Shown here: positions 1 to 9,078 of the stretch, piece by piece | How positions within the stretch are numbered: position 1 is the stretch's first letter | How the letters are laid out: every line of letters starts with the position of its first letter | Notes under the pieces: model-generated | The model's database searches: none | The model's input: the letters and a program-made list of their open reading frames with translations, nothing else | What the model was told of the DNA's origin: nothing | Program-made: the position numbers and the translations under genes | Source of the DNA: Stagonosporopsis chrysanthemi | Taxonomy: Eukaryota > Ascomycota > Dothideomycetes > Pleosporales > Didymellaceae | DNA length: 64,000 bases | Direction: 5' to 3' | Assembly (NCBI GenBank): GCA_022560025.1 | Contig: JAFISE010000032.1 | Span: forward strand, 1-64,000

Positions 1-1901
1 CGTGTGCGTGGGCGAGGGCGTGTGCGGGTGCGGGTGCGCAGAGCGACGGCGGGCGGGTCGAGCTGCGAATGCGCTGCCGGCGGCTGGTGCGCATCTGCAG
101 AGCGGCGGGCAGAGGGGGCGCAGAGGCAGCGGGGGCGCAGAGGCAGAGCAGAGGCAGCGGGCGCGGGCGAGGGTGTGGGCGCGAGGTGTGGAGGAGACGA
201 GGGCAGCGGTGCGCCGGTGGGTACGGCGAACGACTCGAAGCACCAGCGCAGGTTGGCCGCCGCCGGGGCCGCGCAGAAGCTGCATCGAAGCTGCCTGGAA
301 GCTTTTCTCTCCGCGCAGGAGTGCGAGCCCGCCGCCCGCCGCCCGCCGCCCCCAGCTGTCAGCGTGTCAGCGTGTCAGCGTGTCGGCGCCTGTGAGCCAG
401 TGTGAGGCCCCGCCGCCGTGCTGGCTGGCGGGCGTGCGTCCCATCTGCCCTGCTGCTCTGCTGTCGCTGCCCTGCTGCTCTGCTGCCGCCGCCGCTGCTG
501 CTCTGCTGCTCTGCTGCTCTGCTGCTCTGCCCTGCTGCCCATCTGCCCATCTGCCCATCTGCCCTGCTGTTCCTGCCCTGCTGTCCTGGCCGGCCGCCCC
601 CGTGCCGTCTCGCTCTGCCTCACGGCGCACTGCATGCAGCGCACCCACGCACGACACATCTCACATCCCATCCCACAGCGCCGCCCTCGGTCCCACCAGC
701 CTCGCCACTGCAGCGTCATCTGCGACTCCACACCCGCATGGAAGCTTTCTGGAAGTGCCAGCCGCACAGGAACCACCGCCCGCTGAGACACGCCATCCCC
801 GTTCGCCCATCTCACTGGCTCGCTCTGCAGATCGCCCTGCCCCTCGACGCTGCTGGCACGCACACGTCGGCCCGCTTGCGGACTGGCGAAGCCTGTGCAT
901 CGCATCAACCTTGCTGATCTCCCCTCGCCGCCATCAACGCGATGCGCGCCTTGCTTCGCCGCGCTGCTTCTTCGTCCTTGCTTCGGCCCTGTGCCTCTCC
1001 ATAGTCCCGTCCCCGCCAGCCCTTGTGCACGCCCATGCCATGCCCGTCTTATGAAAGCTGCCGTGCCTGTATCTTCACTCCGCTCCTGGCGCTGAACACA
1101 CGCCCGGGACGCGCTAACGTCCCCCCCTAACCACTCAGCAGCAGCACACCCGGCACCCTCTCCGTAGTAGCATCTGTCTACACAGTAGTAGTGAGCACCT
1201 GCATCAGCAAGCAGCCAAGACCAGCCTGTGTCTTGACATGCACCCTCCACCCTGACGCACCTGCACACCACGCTTCCGTCTGTCTGTCTCTGCACCCAGC
1301 AACACACCACCGCCAGCACCCTGTTCTTGACGTGACCACCTTGACGTGACCACCTTGCCGTCGGCCGCCCACCGGCCTCTAGCCTAGTGCATGCCCTGTT
1401 GCGCCGATCCACTGCCCAATGTCACCTGAGCTCCGGCGCTTCGTCGCCTGCTCGGAAATGATTCCTCTTCATCTCACTCATCTCACCCACATTGCGATCG
1501 CGACTTCGGCCACTCTGGGGGACTGCCGCTGCCTCGACTTCCGCCTTGGCACACCACCTGCTCCTGGCCATAGCTCTGTACCTGCTTCCGTAGTGCATAC
1601 ATGTACTATATCTGAGATAAGGCCTGATGATGACATTTGGCTAACCTACACCACACAACATGGTACTTTGATTGCGCTTTGATTGCGCTTTTGATTGCAC
1701 TTTGACTGCACTTGTAAAAATTGCACTCTGCAGAACAAAATATTGCACTTCAAGTCTTGCACTCTTGCAGAATAAGATACAGCACTCCGTCAATACACCA
1801 ACTAACAACGTCGACTAGATTGAACACACGCTCTTCCCAGCTCTCTTCCCTATTTATTTTCCCATTCACTCCCTCTCCAGCACCCTCTCCAGCACCCTCC
1901 A
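1..1901. other. C/G-rich low-complexity region without a supported gene
   Basis: This stretch is poor in A/T stop codons, so long open frames exist on both strands, but their translations are Ala/Arg/Cys/Pro-rich, mutually overlapping and match no family. It holds short direct repeats: a 9-bp cagcgtgtc-like unit about three times near 358-387, a CTG/CTC-rich tract near 475-540, a catctgccc unit three times near 539-570, and a tttgattgc-containing unit repeated near 1675-1712. It may be the promoter or 5' leader of a gene outside the window; nothing inside it can be called coding. Confidence 0.5.
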
Positions 1902-2079
1902 GACCTCACTTGAACCCACTTGAACCCACTTGAACCCGCTTGAACCCACTTGACCTCACTTGACCTCACTGACCTCACTTGACCTCACTGACCTCACTGA
2001 CCTCACTGACCTCACTGACCTCACTGACCTCACTGACCTCACTGACCTCACTGACCTCACTGACCTCACTGACCTCACT
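1902..2079. repeat. Short tandem array, 9- to 11-bp units
   Basis: The left part repeats an 11-bp ttgaacccact unit. From about 1950 this changes to ttgacctcac-like units, and from about 1985 it becomes nearly perfect 9-bp gacctcact units (roughly ten copies). The array ends exactly at the 3' end of the acid phosphatase gene: the tca that reads as the gene's TGA stop on the minus strand (2075-2077) is part of the last unit. Confidence 0.9.
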
Positions 2080-3311
2080 TGAACTCACCCTCCGCGTGCA
2101 TCCCATCCGGAATCTCCACGCCCTTGGTGTACGCCGACTGATTCAGCAGCTTCCCCCACGTCTGCACAACAGCAGGCAGCACCGTCCTGCCCGCATGCTT
2201 GGCCTGCGCATTGGGCACCGGCCACGGGACAGACGTGTTCTTGTTGCTCAGCCGGCCCGCGTAGCTGCTGTTGAAGAACATGCTGGACAAGGGCACCGCG
2301 CCGCTCCACGTGCGCACCTCGTCGCCCGTCTTGTCCGCCACTACCTTGTACACGTTGGCCCCGACGTCCCACCGTCCCAGGTTGTGCAGCCCCCAGTTGG
2401 CCTGCACCGTCGACAGCTCGCTGTAGTGGTTGTAGTACGTGTCGTCTGTCGTGCCGACGAGCTTCTTGGGCACCGCGTCGCCGAGCAGGATGCCGACGAT
2501 GCGGTTCTGCTGCGCGTACGAGTGGTTCTCGTCAAACGTCACCACGACCAAGGTGTTTTTCACTGCGCTCCGTCAGCATGGCGTGCAACTCGGTCCTTGT
2601 CCGCCGGCTGGCGTCATACTGAAGTGCTTGTTGCTGAGCAGCGGCTCGAGGAAGTTGCGGGTCCACGTGCCCGCCACCGTGACGGTGGTGTCGTGGCCAT
2701 CGCTCGTCATGTTGGGCGTGATGAACATCCACTGCGGCAGCTTGTCGTTGTTGAGGTCCTCCTGGAACAGCGTCAGGTTCTTCATGTGCGCCAGCCGCTC
2801 CGGCTTCTGCGCGACCGAGTCGTACAGCACGGCGGGATTGTGCTTGCGCACGTACATGTTTGCGCCGGTCTTCTGGTTCCTGTAGTCGAAGCCTTGGTAG
2901 CCGGTGTATGGCATGTCTACGGGTCATCAGCACAACCCCCTTTCAATCGAAACCATGCTCACCCTCCTGGTACTCTCCCCAGCTGATGCCCTTGTCCTCG
3001 AGCAGATCCACCACAGTCGACACATTCGAGGGGATGTTGATCATATTATCGTGATTGACACCGTAGTAGTCACCCGACACGGCCGCCGCATAGTTGGGCA
3101 TGGACGGGTGCGTGACGGCGAACTTGTTGGTCAGACTGATGCCCTTCTTGGCCAGTGCAGCCAGGTTGGGGTCTCCACTGGCGAGTTCGTAGTCGGTGTT
3201 CTCGAGCCAGATGATGGCGATGCGATCAAACGCCTTGCCCTTGACCCAGTCTTTCTTTGCGAGTCCCTGGGCAGCCAGCAAAGCCAGCGCGAGGAATGTT
3301 TTGGACACCAT
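2075..3311 (-). CDS. Secreted acid phosphatase (phosphoesterase family)
   Basis: Three exons on the minus strand: 3311-2963, 2916-2620 and 2562-2075, with introns of 46 and 57 bp that use clean GT/AG sites and keep frame, giving 377 aa. The protein starts with a signal peptide (MVSKTFLALALLAAQGLAKK). The mature part matches fungal secreted acid phosphatases: the metal-binding N-terminal segment RIAIIWLENTDYE, then THPSMPNYAAAVSGDYYGV, EYQEDMPYTG across intron 1, and MKNTLVVVTFDEN across intron 2. Several N-x-S/T sites fit a secreted glycoprotein that releases phosphate from organic esters. The start ATG is fixed by the signal peptide. The stop codon lies in the last unit of the tandem array 1902-2079. 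The gene is divergent from the multicopper oxidase, with about 540 bp between the starts. Family and splice model are well supported; substrate range is not visible. Confidence 0.92.
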
Positions 3312-3851
3312 CTTCAACACTGCGAAGATGAAGATATGCGGGGGAAAAAAACGACAGACTGATGCTCGTCCCAAACAAACAACAGCAATGGCGACAGGAA
3401 ATACAAGATACGAACTCACGCCACGAACAGCACTCTTCACGTTATCGCTTCCCACCACACCCTCCTCCGCGCAGTACATGCACAGCACCACGCAACTCCC
3501 ACCTATGGCACCGCCCGGAGCGCCAACGTGTGCAGCGCACTGTCACCCGTCCCCCAACGGCATCCCCTTGGCCCTGCAGCGCACCCAGCCGACTTAAGCT
3601 TTTCGGGCAGGTAATTAAGCTTCGGTGGCAGGGCGTGCGTGCCTGATTGGCGCTGCTTGGCTCGGGAACAAGCTGGGTGGGGCGGCACGCCCAGATTGCT
3701 GCTCGCGGTGCTAGTGCTCCGCGGAGGGGACCGCGTGCGGGTGCGGTTCGCCACAGGCCATGGCGGGAGTGCAGCGACGGGATTGCCAGGTGGGATATCT
3801 TGGATGTGGCGGTTGAGCTCAATGTCTCCATCATTGCTGGAAGCCGTCAGG
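3312..3851. other. Divergent intergenic region, acid phosphatase / multicopper oxidase
   Basis: This is the shared upstream region of two divergent genes. The plus-strand frame of the oxidase is open back to 3639, but the upstream part begins at GTG and its translation is not conserved-looking. I saw no convincing regulatory motif. Confidence 0.5.
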
Positions 3852-5106
3852 ATGAAGGAGATTTCCAGGTCTGCTAGAGCGGGAGAAGGGGAGGAGCATG
3901 TTGGGCTGCTAAGAGAAGGCTACGAGGATCTTGAGCAAAGCGTCGAGCCCGCAGACGAGGAAGAGACGTATCCAGAGAAGCCAGTCCAAGGGCAACAGCG
4001 GAGACGGCGTTGGATCAAGCGTGGTCTCGTTGTGCTGCTGGTTGTATGCACACTCGCCCTCATCGCACACTGGTATCGGCGTCCGCAGCAAGACAGCACG
4101 ACTCACCCCCGAGCACAAGCAAGACTGCGACCGGAAGACGACTACATCCTGGACCCAGCCTGGGACATAGACGCCCCGCCCACGACGCGCGAATACACCT
4201 GGACCATCGCGGACCACGAACTGAACCCAGACGGCGTCTTCCGCCCCATGATGCTCATCGACTCCACCTTCCCAGGGCCTCTGATCCAGGTCAACGAGCA
4301 CGACGAGGTCGTCGTCACCGTCCACAACCGCGCCGCAAACGCCACCTCCATCCACTGGCACGGCCTGTACCAGAACGGCACCGCCCACATGGACGGCACG
4401 GTGGGCGTCACAACCTGCCCCGTCGCGCCGGGCACCTCGTTCACCTACCGCTTCAACGTCACCGGTCAGAGCGGCACCTACTGGTACCACAGCCACGTCG
4501 CGATGCAGGCGGCCGACGGCCTGGTTGGCCCGCTGGTCATCCACAGCCGCCGCGAGCGAGAGCTGCAGCGCGTGCCGTACGCGCAGGACCGCGTCGTCAT
4601 GCTCGCGGACCACTACTACGACCCCTCGCCGCAGCTGCTGATGCAGTATCTCGCGCCGGGGTCCGAGAACGACGAGCCCGTGCCGCCGTCTGCGCTCATC
4701 AACGGGCGCAACGCGCGCAACTGCACGGCGCTGCCGGGGCGCCGGTGCGCCGCGCAGCATCGGAGGCGTGCGCGGTTCGAGCTCGACGCCCGCCAGGCGA
4801 CACGCCTGCGCGTTATCAATGTCGCGGCGCTGGCCGAGTTCTCGCTGCAGATCGACGAGCACGCCTTCAGCGTTACGGAAGTCGATGGCACCGATGTGCT
4901 ACCGCAGGCTATCCACCGCCTCAACATCAGTCCGGCGCAGCGGTACAGCATCGTGCTCTCGCCGCCGGCGGAGCCGCGAGCAGCCGGGTACTGGATGCGC
5001 GCGAGGATGGTGACACACTGTTTTGCGTACGAGAACCCGGAGCTGGAAGAGGAGGTATGGGGGATTGTGCGGTACGGTGCGGCCACCAGCCTCGACCCTC
5101 ACCCCA

Positions 5107-5141
<35 letters not shown>

Positions 5142-5903
5142 AAAGCAACACTTCATGACCCCGTTGCGGACCCCCACAGCAAAGACTGGCCCGACATCAT
5201 CGAGGTCGAGTGCCGCGACCTCAACACGTCGGCCCTGGTCCCCGTCGACGCCATCCCCGCGCCCGCCCACGCAGATGACTTCCTCTACCTGCGCAGCAGC
5301 TTCCAGATCGGCGACTGGCGCCTCAGCCGGGGGTATCTGAACACCAGCTCGTGGCGCACCAACGCGACGCACCCGGTACTGCACACGCTGGCCGACGCCG
5401 CCCGCGACCCTCTTGCGCCACCCCCCAACAACAACAACAACAACAACCCCCACCAGCTCGTCCACACAACGCGCGGGATCCGCACCATCGACATCCTCGT
5501 CCAGAACCTCGACGACGGCGCGCACCCCTTCCACCTGCACGGCTACAAGTTCCTCGTCCTGCGCGCAGGGAGCGGCTACGCGCCACAGCCCTCGTCCACG
5601 CCCTCGCTGTACACGGGCCTCGGGCTCGCCAACCCGCTGCGCAGAGACACGGCCACAGTCGCCGCCTACGGGTGGCTGCTGGTGCGGGTCGTGGCGGACA
5701 ATCCGGGTGCGTGGGCGCTGCACTGCCATATTGGGTGGCACGGGGAGGCCGGGCTGGCTATGGTGCTTGCGACGCGGGTGGAGGGGGTTGGAGAGGTGCC
5801 GGCGGGGGTGAGGGGGTTGTGTGCGGCGAGGGGGGTTGAGAGGGGAATGGGGCCGCGGGATGGGGTGTGGGTCGGGAAGTGGGATGGGGGGGCGAGGCCG
5901 TAG
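3852..5903 (+). CDS. Membrane-anchored multicopper oxidase (laccase-like)
   Basis: This intronless gene encodes about 683 aa if read from the ATG at 3852, which has A at -3; ATGs at 3804 and 3822 are in frame and possible. A short cytoplasmic-type, basic N-terminus (QQRRRRWIKR) precedes one membrane segment (GLVVLLVVCTLALIAHWY), suggesting a type II anchored enzyme. All four copper motifs are present: HWHG near residue 168, HSH near 213, HPFHLHG near 558, and HCHIGWHGEAGL near 624, with Leu at the axial position after the type-1 Cys. The family oxidises phenols or metal ions and reduces O2 to water. Fet3-type ferroxidases carry their anchor at the C-terminus, so a laccase-like or pigment-related role fits better; the substrate is unknown. 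Poly-Asp (11 residues) and poly-Asn (7 residues) runs from GAC and AAC repeats sit between the cupredoxin domains. Confidence 0.85.
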
Positions 5904-5910
5904 GTAGGTG

Positions 5911-6046
5911 GTGGAAGTGGAAGTGGAAGTGGAAGTGGAAGTGGAAGTGGAAGTGGAAGTGGAAGTGGAAGTGGAAGTGGAAGTGGAAGTGGAAGTGGAA
6001 GTGGAAGAAGAAGAAGAAGAAGAAGAAGAAGAAGAAGAAGAAGAAG
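5911..6046. repeat. Purine-only microsatellite: (GTGGAA)n then (GAA)n
   Basis: About 16 copies of the hexamer gtggaa (5911-6006) run directly into about 14 copies of gaa (to 6046). The plus strand is almost entirely purine with periodic T. The repeat starts eight bases after the oxidase stop codon and lies between two convergent genes. Confidence 0.95.
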
Positions 6047-6159
6047 ATACAAACCTCTGGTCAAGTCGTAAAGTCGTTATTGTAGCACTATCTAATATAT
6101 CGTCCACACGGGTCGTGGAACCAGCTAAGCGCTATCCATAGATCCCACCCGTCGAAGCA

Positions 6160-8634
6160 TCAAAACCACTGCCGCCCTTCCATCTTGGCCCACCATCTCC
6201 CCCGCTCACCCTCCTCTCTAGGCCCGATAAATTCCAACACCTGGTCCTCCCGCCCAATCCTGATATCCAGATCGAAGATGTCGTTTGCCACGCGCCGCTC
6301 CTCGCGAGCACCAAGGCAGAAACTCGCGCGGATGCGCACACCGCCTTTGCGCGCCTTGGCCACGGGGCTCAGAAACGGGCCAATGTCGCTTGCAACGCGG
6401 TACGCGAGCGCCGAGGGAGTGAAGCGCGTCTTGAGCGCGACGGCCCAGCGGTTGAACTCTGGGCGCGGCGCCGTCGGCTCGGGCGCAGGCATCATGGCGC
6501 CGTCGACGGGGTGTTCGCGCTCCGGGCTGCGGGGCGGCGTGACGACGACGACGGCGGTGCTGGACGGCGAGCGCGTGTCCATCCAGCTCCGGATGATCTC
6601 GACATCGCGGTACGCGTCCTCGAAGAACGTCAGCAGCCAGAAGCTGACCACGATCTGGCGCAGGCTGTGGTACTGCAGGAGCGGAGCGAGGAGCGGCGTC
6701 GTGTCAGACGAGAGGTACGAGAGGATCGGGCAGCCGTTGTAGCCGCAGATTTTCAGCTCTTCGATCGTCGCAGCGTGGTGCAGGGCGAGTGTGTGAAGCA
6801 AGGGCGGTTCAGCGGTCCAGCCAAACTCTGGGACAAAGGTGAAGGGTTCTGGGACGGAGTGGCGCCGTCTGTAGGCGGCGAGCATGCCAGCATGGTCTTC
6901 CTCCTCTAGATCCCACGCAAAGTCCGAGGCGTGGCCGGCGTCGAGGGCTTTCAAGCGCGCGCCGCCGGCGCCCCAGGTGTTTCCAACGGGGAAAGAGACG
7001 CCGATGAAGACGATCTTTTGGAGTGGGCAGTAATGGAGGGCTCGAAGGATCTCGCGCTTCTCGTCGCGAGGTATGCCGCCCTCGAGCTTGATCTGCTTGA
7101 CTTTCCGCAGATGGGGAGCGAACTCGGCGATGAACCTCCTCCGGCGGATGCGTTGCTGGGCGTCCTGGAGGGTACTGCTCTTGTCGGTCATGGGCTCGCC
7201 GTTACCAGCATAGTACGAATCGAGGCGCAGGTCGGTCAACACCATAGCCAGATGTGCGATGAGGCTCCGACACCTGCTTTGGGTATCCACCGAAGGCCTG
7301 GCGTGGTTGTAGAACTTGTCGATTGGCCATGCCAGACACTTGATCTTAGAATGTGCCTCGAAGAAGGACAGGAAGGTGTCTTCGAGCAGGAACACATCAT
7401 CGGGAAGCCTGGTCAGCGGCAGCACAGCGTTGCGCAGCTGGAAGGCGACCAAGTGAGGGAACCTCATCGAGGCGAGCTGCCTGAGGAATCGACTCGATGC
7501 GTCATGTTCATCGTTGTTCTCTCGCTGGCGCCACAGGACCCAGTCGAGGTCGAGGCGAGTCAGGGTGGACTGGGAGGACTGGAACAGCCACTGCATCGGA
7601 CCCATTGGTACTGTGGGTGTGCGGGGGACGCTGGCCGGCAAGGTCTGAACATAGTCGTCTATGTCGGGAAGATCGGCCCACGTCATGTCGTCGAAGGCTC
7701 GTCCTGTGGCGATCATGGCATCTGGCGTGGGCACCATGAGCTGCACGGGCAGGTCCTTCTGCGAAAACTCGACCGTGGTGCCGACCCAGGCGCCGGCGCC
7801 GTTGTGGAGCTGGAAGAAGTGCCCGCCGCGCGCAAGCTTCATGTCGAGGAAGGCCATGTCGTGTTTGTGGCCCGGCGTGTCTGGCTCTGCGCGCAGGCGG
7901 CGCAGGCGGACAGACTCCAGACCGGACGCGCCAGCAGGGCCGAGGAAGCTGGCGTTCCTGAGGTCGAAGGCACAGCTCTCCAGCCAGAGCCTCCGCAGCG
8001 GGACGTTCCGGGGCCGAGCATGGTGCAGGAAGGCGGCGAGCAGCGCGGTGGTCAGGTGCCAGTGGCCGTAGACGACGCGCAGGGTGTGCACGTTGGGCAG
8101 GTTGCGGACGGCGGCGGCGAGCAGGGCGTGCAGGCGGGGGTCGGAGGACAGGCCGCGGGCATCAAAGTACATGCGCGGGAGCTCGGTGAAGATGTTCGGG
8201 GCGGGCAGGTGGCAGCGGTGGGTGAGGGTCTGGACCTTTGCGGCGAGGGCGGGGTTGGTGGCCAGGACGTGCAGCTTCGCGATCATGGGCGTGTCGTCGT
8301 GCTCGTCGGCCTGCTCGGCGCCGTCGCGGGCGCGCACGACGCGGCGGTCGACCAGGCAGACGTCGCGCCAGAGCAGGTCGGTGGCATGGCGGCCGAGGGT
8401 GCGCGACGTGAGGGCGGCGGTGCGGCGGTCGGCGGTGCTGAGGTGCGCGACGACCAGCTGCAGCAGCTCTTCGGGGAGCCTCTCGAGCTTGAAGACGAGC
8501 GTGCGGTTAGCGCCTGTCGTCTGTGGTTGCGGCGGGCCCGCGCAAGGGAGCGAGGGGGCATGTAGTGTGGGGAGACGTACCGAGCTTGCGGCGGCACACG
8601 GCGGGTCCGCGCCGCCCAGGGCGAGTGCGCTCAT
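6160..8634 (-). CDS. F-box domain protein
   Basis: The reading frame is open from 8805, but the first true ATG is at 8634 (MSALALGGADPP), giving 824 aa. An F-box follows (LERLPEELLQLVVAHLSTAD through LLWRDVCLVDRR), the usual SKP1-binding module of SCF ubiquitin ligases. The rest is long, with scattered leucine-rich stretches (LPNVHTLRVVYGHW, LRRLWLESCAFDL) like the degenerate substrate-binding part of fungal F-box proteins. A stretch at 8521-8580 has perfect splice signals (GTACGT...CCACAG), phase 0 and exactly 60 bp, so it can be either a retained in-frame segment or an intron; splicing would give 804 aa. The target protein cannot be inferred. The gene is convergent with the multicopper oxidase. 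Confidence 0.75.
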   Translation of the reverse strand: MSALALGGADPPCAAASSVRLPTLHAPSLPCAGPPQPQTTGANRTLVFKLERLPEELLQLVVAHLSTADRRTAALTSRTLGRHATDLLWRDVCLVDRRVVRARDGAEQADEHDDTPMIAKLHVLATNPALAAKVQTLTHRCHLPAPNIFTELPRMYFDARGLSSDPRLHALLAAAVRNLPNVHTLRVVYGHWHLTTALLAAFLHHARPRNVPLRRLWLESCAFDLRNASFLGPAGASGLESVRLRRLRAEPDTPGHKHDMAFLDMKLARGGHFFQLHNGAGAWVGTTVEFSQKDLPVQLMVPTPDAMIATGRAFDDMTWADLPDIDDYVQTLPASVPRTPTVPMGPMQWLFQSSQSTLTRLDLDWVLWRQRENNDEHDASSRFLRQLASMRFPHLVAFQLRNAVLPLTRLPDDVFLLEDTFLSFFEAHSKIKCLAWPIDKFYNHARPSVDTQSRCRSLIAHLAMVLTDLRLDSYYAGNGEPMTDKSSTLQDAQQRIRRRRFIAEFAPHLRKVKQIKLEGGIPRDEKREILRALHYCPLQKIVFIGVSFPVGNTWGAGGARLKALDAGHASDFAWDLEEEDHAGMLAAYRRRHSVPEPFTFVPEFGWTAEPPLLHTLALHHAATIEELKICGYNGCPILSYLSSDTTPLLAPLLQYHSLRQIVVSFWLLTFFEDAYRDVEIIRSWMDTRSPSSTAVVVVTPPRSPEREHPVDGAMMPAPEPTAPRPEFNRWAVALKTRFTPSALAYRVASDIGPFLSPVAKARKGGVRIRASFCLGAREERRVANDIFDLDIRIGREDQVLEFIGPREEGERGRWWAKMEGRQWF

Positions 8635-9078
8635 CAGGTGCGGGCTGCGCGCGTCGAGCTGGGCATCGTGCAGTGCAGAGGGCTGGGCATGCGTGGGCGT
8701 GGGCGTGGGCGTGGGCGAGGGCGAGGCCGTGTGCGAGGCCGTGTGCGACGCTGCGGCCGTGATGGTGGGGAGGGCCAGCCTGATGTCATGCACCGCCGCA
8801 GCCACTTCCCCGCGTCCCCTTCACACGCCCCACTTGTCCTTGAGCCAGCATCACACCAGCATCACACCAGCATCACGCGTCTTGGAGTCACCACGCAACC
8901 ACACTACACACTGCAGTCCATCTGCATTCTCCCCGGCTTCCCAACGCTACATCCCACTACGAGACCTCGCTGTGCCACACAACACGCCATGTCTGCTCCC
9001 ATGCCTGCTCCCATGCAGCCTTTGTTGCCCTTCTAGCCGGCTTCTACCATGCTCCTGCACCATACATGTATGCATGCA
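8635..9078. other. Intergenic region upstream of the F-box gene
   Basis: This region holds a short gtgggc hexamer repeat (about 8692-8722) and C/T-rich DNA. The minus-strand frame of the F-box gene stays open across part of it but only from a GTG, so it is more likely 5' leader and promoter than coding. Confidence 0.5.

Noticed and set aside
2..1412. Long open frames on both strands of the first 1.4 kb (350 and 345 codons)
   Set aside because: C/G-rich low-complexity DNA with few stop codons; the translations overlap each other and are Ala/Arg/Cys/Pro-rich with no family.
4010..5158. A 382-codon frame overlapping the multicopper oxidase
   Set aside because: Shadow of the oxidase; the other frame carries all four copper motifs.
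4899..6107. A 402-codon minus-strand frame over the oxidase and the microsatellite
   Set aside because: Antisense shadow with poly-Ser/Thr from the repeat.
6931..8565. A 544-codon plus-strand frame antisense to the F-box gene
   Set aside because: Gly/Val/Glu-rich mirror of a real gene; the minus strand has the F-box.
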